NCBI GenBank assembly: GCA_948146395.1
Contig: OX411543.1
Location: 27,606,026 to 27,670,025, forward strand
Length of the DNA stretch: 64,000 bases
DNA from: Fragum whitleyi
Taxonomy: Eukaryota; Mollusca; Bivalvia; Cardiida; Cardiidae
Direction of reading: 5' to 3'
In this document: positions 59,914 through 64,000 of the stretch, in pieces
Layout of the letters: each line of letters opens with the position of its first letter
How positions within the stretch are numbered: the stretch's first letter is position 1
Position numbers and translations under genes: made by a program
Notes under the pieces: model-generated
The model's input: the letters and a program-made list of their open reading frames with translations, nothing else
The model's database searches: none
Told to the model about the DNA's origin: nothing

Positions 59914-60049
59914 TACACGCTAACACCTGATTTGATCACTTGATTTTTCCATCTTTTAATATATGAATCAATGCATACTAAATTGATTAAACATATCACC
60001 CTAAGATATCAATAACTTAAACCCATAATTTGATAGTGAATAGACGTTA

Positions 60050-60212
60050 AGGTAGTGGACCCGTAATAATTCTGCAATGTCTCAAAAGTAAAAATTTTTA
60101 ACGGTGTTAACCGAGGTTTCCTAATGATTTTCATTAGGAAACCTCGGTTAACATTGTGAAAGAATATGTGGTCCAAAATTTTGCGGAACTATTACGGGTC
60201 CAATACCCTAAG
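60050..60212. repeat. Long-arm palindrome next to exon 3 donor (intron 3)
   Basis: GGTAGTGGACCCGTAATAAT and TATTACGGGTCCAATACCCT ends. Core ACCGAGGTTTCCTAATGATT with complement. Confidence 0.8.
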
Positions 60213-60227
60213 TAACATTTATATAAC

Positions 60228-60339
60228 CTTGGTATCCCACCACTCCCTTCCATTTCTTTTCATCATCTGTCGGTAGAAATGTTCCAACAAAGAAATTGAT
60301 GATGGCTACTATCAAAATACACAGAAGGCCAATCTGAGC
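60228..60339 (-). CDS. SLC12A2: SLC12 cotransporter exon 3 of window (TM5)
   Basis: 112-nt exon beginning AQIGLLCILIVAIINFFVG, matching TM5 of NKCC/NCC, then an extracellular loop with PTDDEKKWKGVVGYQ. It leaves one base (G) of a split Ala codon completed by the next exon. The acceptor is TTTCAG. The donor GTTATA is weak but is the only one that keeps phase. A palindromic element ends about 15 bp into the following intron. Confidence 0.93.
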
Positions 60340-60397
60340 CTGAAATAACCGATTGATAAATTGTATAGGGACTTTTGTGACATTAAACACCTTCCAC

Positions 60398-61264
60398 ATT
60401 TAACAACATCGTGTATTTGACAAGTAAAATGTTTGGAATGGTTTTGAATGAGTGTGAGGAGCGACTTTTGAATAAGATTTATGGGAGATAAATAAATCAA
60501 AATTGGACGAAATGATCGATATTTCATTATTTCCCTTTAAAATAATATACGTACTTTCCTACATGCGTGTGTTGTGGCGAATTATTCGGTTATAATTTTT
60601 TTTTTAGCTCAGCTGTTTTCGGAGAAATCCGAAGTATTGCTATAGCCCTGGTGTCGTCGTCGTTGTCGTCGTCGTCGTTGTCGTCGTCGTCGTTGTCGTC
60701 GTTGTCGTCGTCGTGCGAAAACTTTGACATTTTGTGATAACTTTTGAATGGTAAGTGATAGGGCTTTCATATTCCACATGATGAATGCCTGGGACAAGGC
60801 ATTTTTGTTAGTAAAAGTTCAAAGTCATCAGTTAAGGTCAAGGTCATTTTTCAAGGTCAAACTTGTGAAAAAATGCAAAAATTTTGACAAGTAAAATGTT
60901 TGGAACGATTTTGAATGAGTGTGAGGAGCGACTTTTGAATAAGATTTATGGGAGATAAATGAATCAAAACTGGACGAAATGATCGATATTTTATTATTTC
61001 CCTTTTAATTGATATACGTACTTTCCTACATGCGTGTACTCATGGATTAAATAGACGTTTTGAAATCTACTCAAGCCAATGAAATCGTTGAGTAATTTGA
61101 TCAATTTGAATGAAATGATGTCTTTTTTAATGATTTCGGTTCGTTTTTTGAGTGCTTATAATTCTTCAGGAGTGAGTGTTTTAACTACTCTTATGATACG
61201 CTGAGCGAGCGATTTTGAATGACTCTGATCAAGATGAATATCTATTTCCCGATGTTACTTACTG
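60398..61264. repeat. Family D element split by an insertion (intron 2)
   Basis: Left end TAACAACATCGTGTATTTGA and right end AATATCTATTTCCCGATGTT. The segment starting CAAGTAAAATGTTTGGAA appears twice (about 60418-60570 and 60886-61040) in the same orientation around the dispersed repeat at 60590-60885. Confidence 0.7.
60590..60885 (+). repeat. Dispersed repeat with (GTC)n tract
   Basis: TTTTTAGCTCAGCTGTTTTC, GTCGTCGTCGTTGTC tract at 60652-60714, GTGATAACTTTTGAATGGTA and AAGGTCAAGGTCATTTTTCA. I associate this with a dispersed repeat common in bivalve sequence. On the minus strand the tract would read as Arg-rich, which is not coding. Confidence 0.55.
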
Positions 61265-61597
61265 TAATATTTGTTTACCACGCATCGCCGATGAGCGACC
61301 AAAATCTCATAATTTCAGCCTGAATGAACTAGTCGACCACCGACTGCATAGTGACTTGTATTCGACTCGATTCTACCAGCTTATAAGTGAGATAAGAATG
61401 TCCATTTTGAAAACCCCAAATAACCATCATTCTAAATTTGCTTCCTCAAGATTCCCCAGGATGTTTCATCTTGAAATAGCATAGGATTAACAGAGAGAAA
61501 CTAGATGACATGAATTTTTGTTTTGCCAGTGGTTTCCAATAAACGGAGTTCTGATTTTCATATCAGTTTTTGCAATCTCATGCTAATTGCAACGATA

Positions 61598-61862
61598 TCA
61601 TAGGCGTAACTAGGATTTTGAATTTTATACGCACTCAGAGAGCGACCACCACAAATTATATATAGTATAAAGGCAATATTTGGACAGCGACAAAAGATGA
61701 ATGTCATCCGTCCGCTCCCCTTTTTATGATTTTAGCGTCGCTGCATAATCAAAACATGGTAGCTACAGCGTAAATAAGCTGTAGTTTTTGATGTTATGGT
61801 TATTCTTATTGCGCACTTGAGAAATGTGCGTAATGGGAGCTACGCAATTGGGTGTTACTTGA
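61598..61862. repeat. Family J element, copy 3 (intron 2)
   Basis: TAGGCGTAACTAGGATTTTG, GCGACAAAAGATGAATGTCA, hairpin GTAGCTACAGCGTAAATAAG and complement. Confidence 0.7.
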
Positions 61863-61917
61863 CATCTAACAGCTAAAATCAGTAAAATGTAAAAAACTAG
61901 ACTCGAGCAAGCTAAAT

Positions 61918-62162
61918 GTGACCCGTCACGCGAAAAGGGACAATCTGTGTAGCCTAGTCAGACTGCGCGGATTGCGCACTTTTACTAGGGTCGAAATTTT
62001 TCCCACTTTGCTTATTTTCTGAATCAAGAATGATCAATCTACCCTCCTGTTAAAGAAATTTTGAAATTCGACCCCTAGTTGGTTTATGCTGAACCAAATC
62101 TCTTTTTCGAGTATTTATTTTACAGAGCTCCCAGATTGACCCTTTTCGCGTGACGGGTTACA
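61918..62162. repeat. Family B hairpin element next to exon 2 donor (intron 2)
   Basis: TGTGACCCGTCACGCGAAAA and CCCTTTTCGCGTGACGGGTT ends. It starts at position +9 of the intron in the transcript sense. Confidence 0.85.
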
Positions 62163-62170
62163 AACATTAC

Positions 62171-62284
62171 CTTGGCCTCCCATTCCATCCCAATGAGAAT
62201 AATCCCTAAACACAGACAGCAAGTGATTGTTCCAATAATCCGGACTTCGTGAATGTTGTCTCCTGTTATCTGAGTACCGTGCTC
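62171..62284 (-). CDS. SLC12A2: SLC12 cotransporter exon 2 of window (TM4)
   Basis: 114-nt exon, 38 codons, phase 0 on both sides. It starts EHGTQITGDN, an extracellular stretch, and continues with EVRIIGTIT and a helix to IGMEWEAK, the family signature around TM4. The acceptor is CCATAG and the donor GTAATG. Two truncated copies of its 5' part lie just upstream in the same intron, and a family B hairpin element begins nine bases after the donor. Confidence 0.95.
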
Positions 62285-62304
62285 CTATGGAATTGTAAAA
62301 AAAA

Positions 62305-62465
62305 AGATTTACTACTAAACAGAGACACCGTGTAATTGTTTCAATAATCCTGACTTCGTGATAATTGTCTCCTGTTATCTGAGTGCCGTGCTCCTGCGGA
62401 ATTATGAAAAAAAAAGGAGATTTACTTCTTAACAAAGACAGCATGTCATTGTCTCGATTATTATT
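62305..62465. pseudogene. Two tandem truncated copies of SLC12 exon 2
   Basis: Minus-strand homology to exon 2 in the intron upstream of it. The nearer copy (about 62313-62393) keeps a CCGCAG acceptor and reads EHGTQITGDNYHEVRIIETI before diverging where the real exon continues toward its donor. A further copy (about 62425-62465) keeps only the block around the GCTGTCTTTGTT motif. Spacing is 109-112 bp, and the copies share the T-rich tract before the acceptor, so this is a serial partial tandem duplication of the intron-exon junction. No donor is retained, so neither copy is a usable cassette exon. Confidence 0.85.
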
Positions 62466-62784
62466 GCTGTATTTGAAATATAGATAAAAGCACCAGAATT
62501 ATTGATATTTATCTGAATATAATCTCTTTCATTTCTAAACAGTTACATGAATGTTTATTTCACTTTTTGTAAATTGCGGGTCTTACAGACCAGAAATTTA
62601 AAGTGAGTGATCAAAGATAAATTCTACATTGAAAAGTATATAGGAAAAAACGGTTTCTCGATCCTCACTTTTGCTTGCGGAACTGTACCAACAGTAATTC
62701 CAAGTCCGTTGAATAATCTTTAGGTACATGTATAAATAAAAGGGACATTTGGCCTATCGTAACCCAAAGTCAAATGTTTCTTAC

Positions 62785-62924
62785 CCACATTATATCGCGA
62801 ACAGTTTCAGCAAACCCAACAATATACATAGCGGCAGCAACCGCGTTGGCTAGCGAAAATATCACACCAATTGATCCGCCAAATTCGGGCCCGAGACTTC
62901 TCGATATCATGTAGTATGCACCTC
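62785..62924 (-). CDS. SLC12A2: SLC12 cotransporter exon 1 of window (TM3)
   Basis: 140-nt exon. Its first two bases complete a Gly codon begun in an upstream exon outside the window. It encodes [16 protein letters not shown], the near-invariant segment before TM3, then TM3 ending [16 protein letters not shown]. The Tyr of AMY matches the Tyr that contacts K+ in NKCC1, while NCC has His there. The acceptor is CTATAG and the donor GTAAG. It ends on a codon boundary. Confidence 0.96.
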
Positions 62925-64000
62925 CTATAGAAATTCATGAAACGCACATCTTTGAATAAATGATCCACTAATTAATTTTTGTTCTTTTGGAATTGCAAAG
63001 GACAAATTCTTTGCATAAAGATAACATAAAAGAACATTTAGAAGAAAGCCTTTTTATCTAAAAATCATATGTGACCCGTCAAAAGGCATCATCTCGTAAC
63101 TCCGTTGAATTAATATTTTAAAAAAAAGATTGGTTCTAGTGCAGGCCGACCAGAGGTCGCAATTCAAAAATTCTTTCACGGGAAGGTTGGTTGTTTTTTA
63201 TAGATTCAGAAAATTAGTAAAGTGCTTAAAGTTTCGACCCTAGTCAGTCTGCGCAGTCCGCGTAGTCTGACTAGGGTCGACACTTTAAGTACTGTCCATA
63301 TTGTCTCTTATCGCGTGAAGGGTGATAAACATATACATCAAAATTTAATTATTCAAAAGAACAATGAATAAGACGAACAGTGATGGTATTTATCGTTTAT
63401 GAAGACTCCGGTCCCAAAGGGTATCACATAAATAGTGAATATAGTTTATTGAGAACTGGGTACAAGTCTATTAAATGATGTAATGTACCACTATAGCATA
63501 AAGTCGTCTGTTTTCAGAGAAAAAACGATTTTCAAGATTTTTCTCATTTGCTTCAAAGCAACATAGAATCAGAATTTTGATATGGCCATAGGGTCGTGAT
63601 GTGAACAAATTTGATAGAAGATCCCAAGCTGCATACCGACTATCAAAGTTACCTGCATGCTGATTCCAGAATTTAAGAATTCTAATCATTTACTAATTTT
63701 TTCTCATTTTCGTTGCTACAGTTAAAAGTGGATAGGACTCGCTTCAACATAATTGGTTGAGTTCTGTCAAAAAAACCCATTTCAATTAAAGCTGCATAAG
63801 GACTGACCTACTAACTTAGGAGGAGAATGTTAAAAAGAAATTGTGAACAACGGACGACGCAATTTAACGACGGAATTTGAAAGAATACCATATCTCACAT
63901 TGAGAACAGTTTTATTGAGCAGAATAATAGCTCTTTCTTTTGTGATAATCATTCGACTTAAAATTTCAAGTAAAAATTTATATAAATGAAACCTTTTAAA
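62925..64000. other. Intron sequence upstream of first exon seen
   Basis: Holds a family B element at 63070-63325 and otherwise AT-rich sequence. I looked for the TM1-TM2 exon(s) expected upstream of exon 1 and did not find them, so the window edge lies inside this intron. Confidence 0.6.
63070..63325. repeat. Family B hairpin element
   Basis: TGTGACCCGTCAAAAGGCAT and CTTATCGCGTGAAGGGTGAT ends; core CGACCCTAGTCAGTCTGCGC with perfect complement. Confidence 0.8.

Noticed and set aside
60609..60797. Arg-rich minus frame
   Set aside because: Produced by the (GTC)n tract within a dispersed repeat.
62115..62444. 109-codon minus frame over exon 2 as a single CDS
   Set aside because: It joins the truncated exon copy in one frame to the real exon in the wrong frame; only the spliced 62171-62284 exon matches the family.

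Overview
The window looks like AT-rich nuclear DNA from a metazoan, most likely a bivalve mollusc. The evidence for this is one widely spaced, intron-rich animal gene, tRNA-derived SINEs with GACGTTAAAC-type or CGGCGTAAAAC-type tails, and several interspersed repeats that I associate with bivalve genomes. There are no bacterial-style operons, ribosome binding sites, rRNA genes or CRISPR arrays. The species assignment is inference.

The only confident protein-coding gene lies on the minus strand in the right third of the window (62924 down to 40599). Seventeen consecutive exons encode a cation-chloride cotransporter of the SLC12A1/A2/A3 (NKCC/NCC) group. All junctions are GT-AG. The phases join without a break, and the 2474 nt give two leading bases plus exactly 824 codons. 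The exons cover transmembrane helices 3 to 12 and most of the cytosolic C-terminal domain. The N-terminus with TM1-TM2 lies beyond the right edge. The last ~60-70 residues expected for the family were not found to the left. Retained K+-, Cl-- and Na+-site residues point to a Na-K-2Cl cotransporter rather than NCC or KCC. One intron carries two extra truncated copies of the neighbouring exon.

The left 40 kb has no gene I can support. It is packed with non-autonomous elements, mostly palindromic or foldback elements of roughly 100-600 bp in at least a dozen families (called A to O here), many with several copies in the window. Notable structures are a TTAA-flanked foldback element (3214-4188), a complete SINE with a perfect 12-bp target duplication (6653-6974), a SINE nested inside a hairpin element (20214-20647), and a 5.74-kb segment bounded by 36-bp inverted repeats with internal repeats of the terminal motif (27778-33520). 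There are also two adjoining tandem arrays (36289-37085) and a microsatellite-filled foldback element (51069-52076). Some of the same families sit inside cotransporter introns, in three cases within about 25 bp of a splice site.

Nothing here resembles a new multi-gene system. The most interesting signals are the mobile-element architecture and the partial exon duplication.
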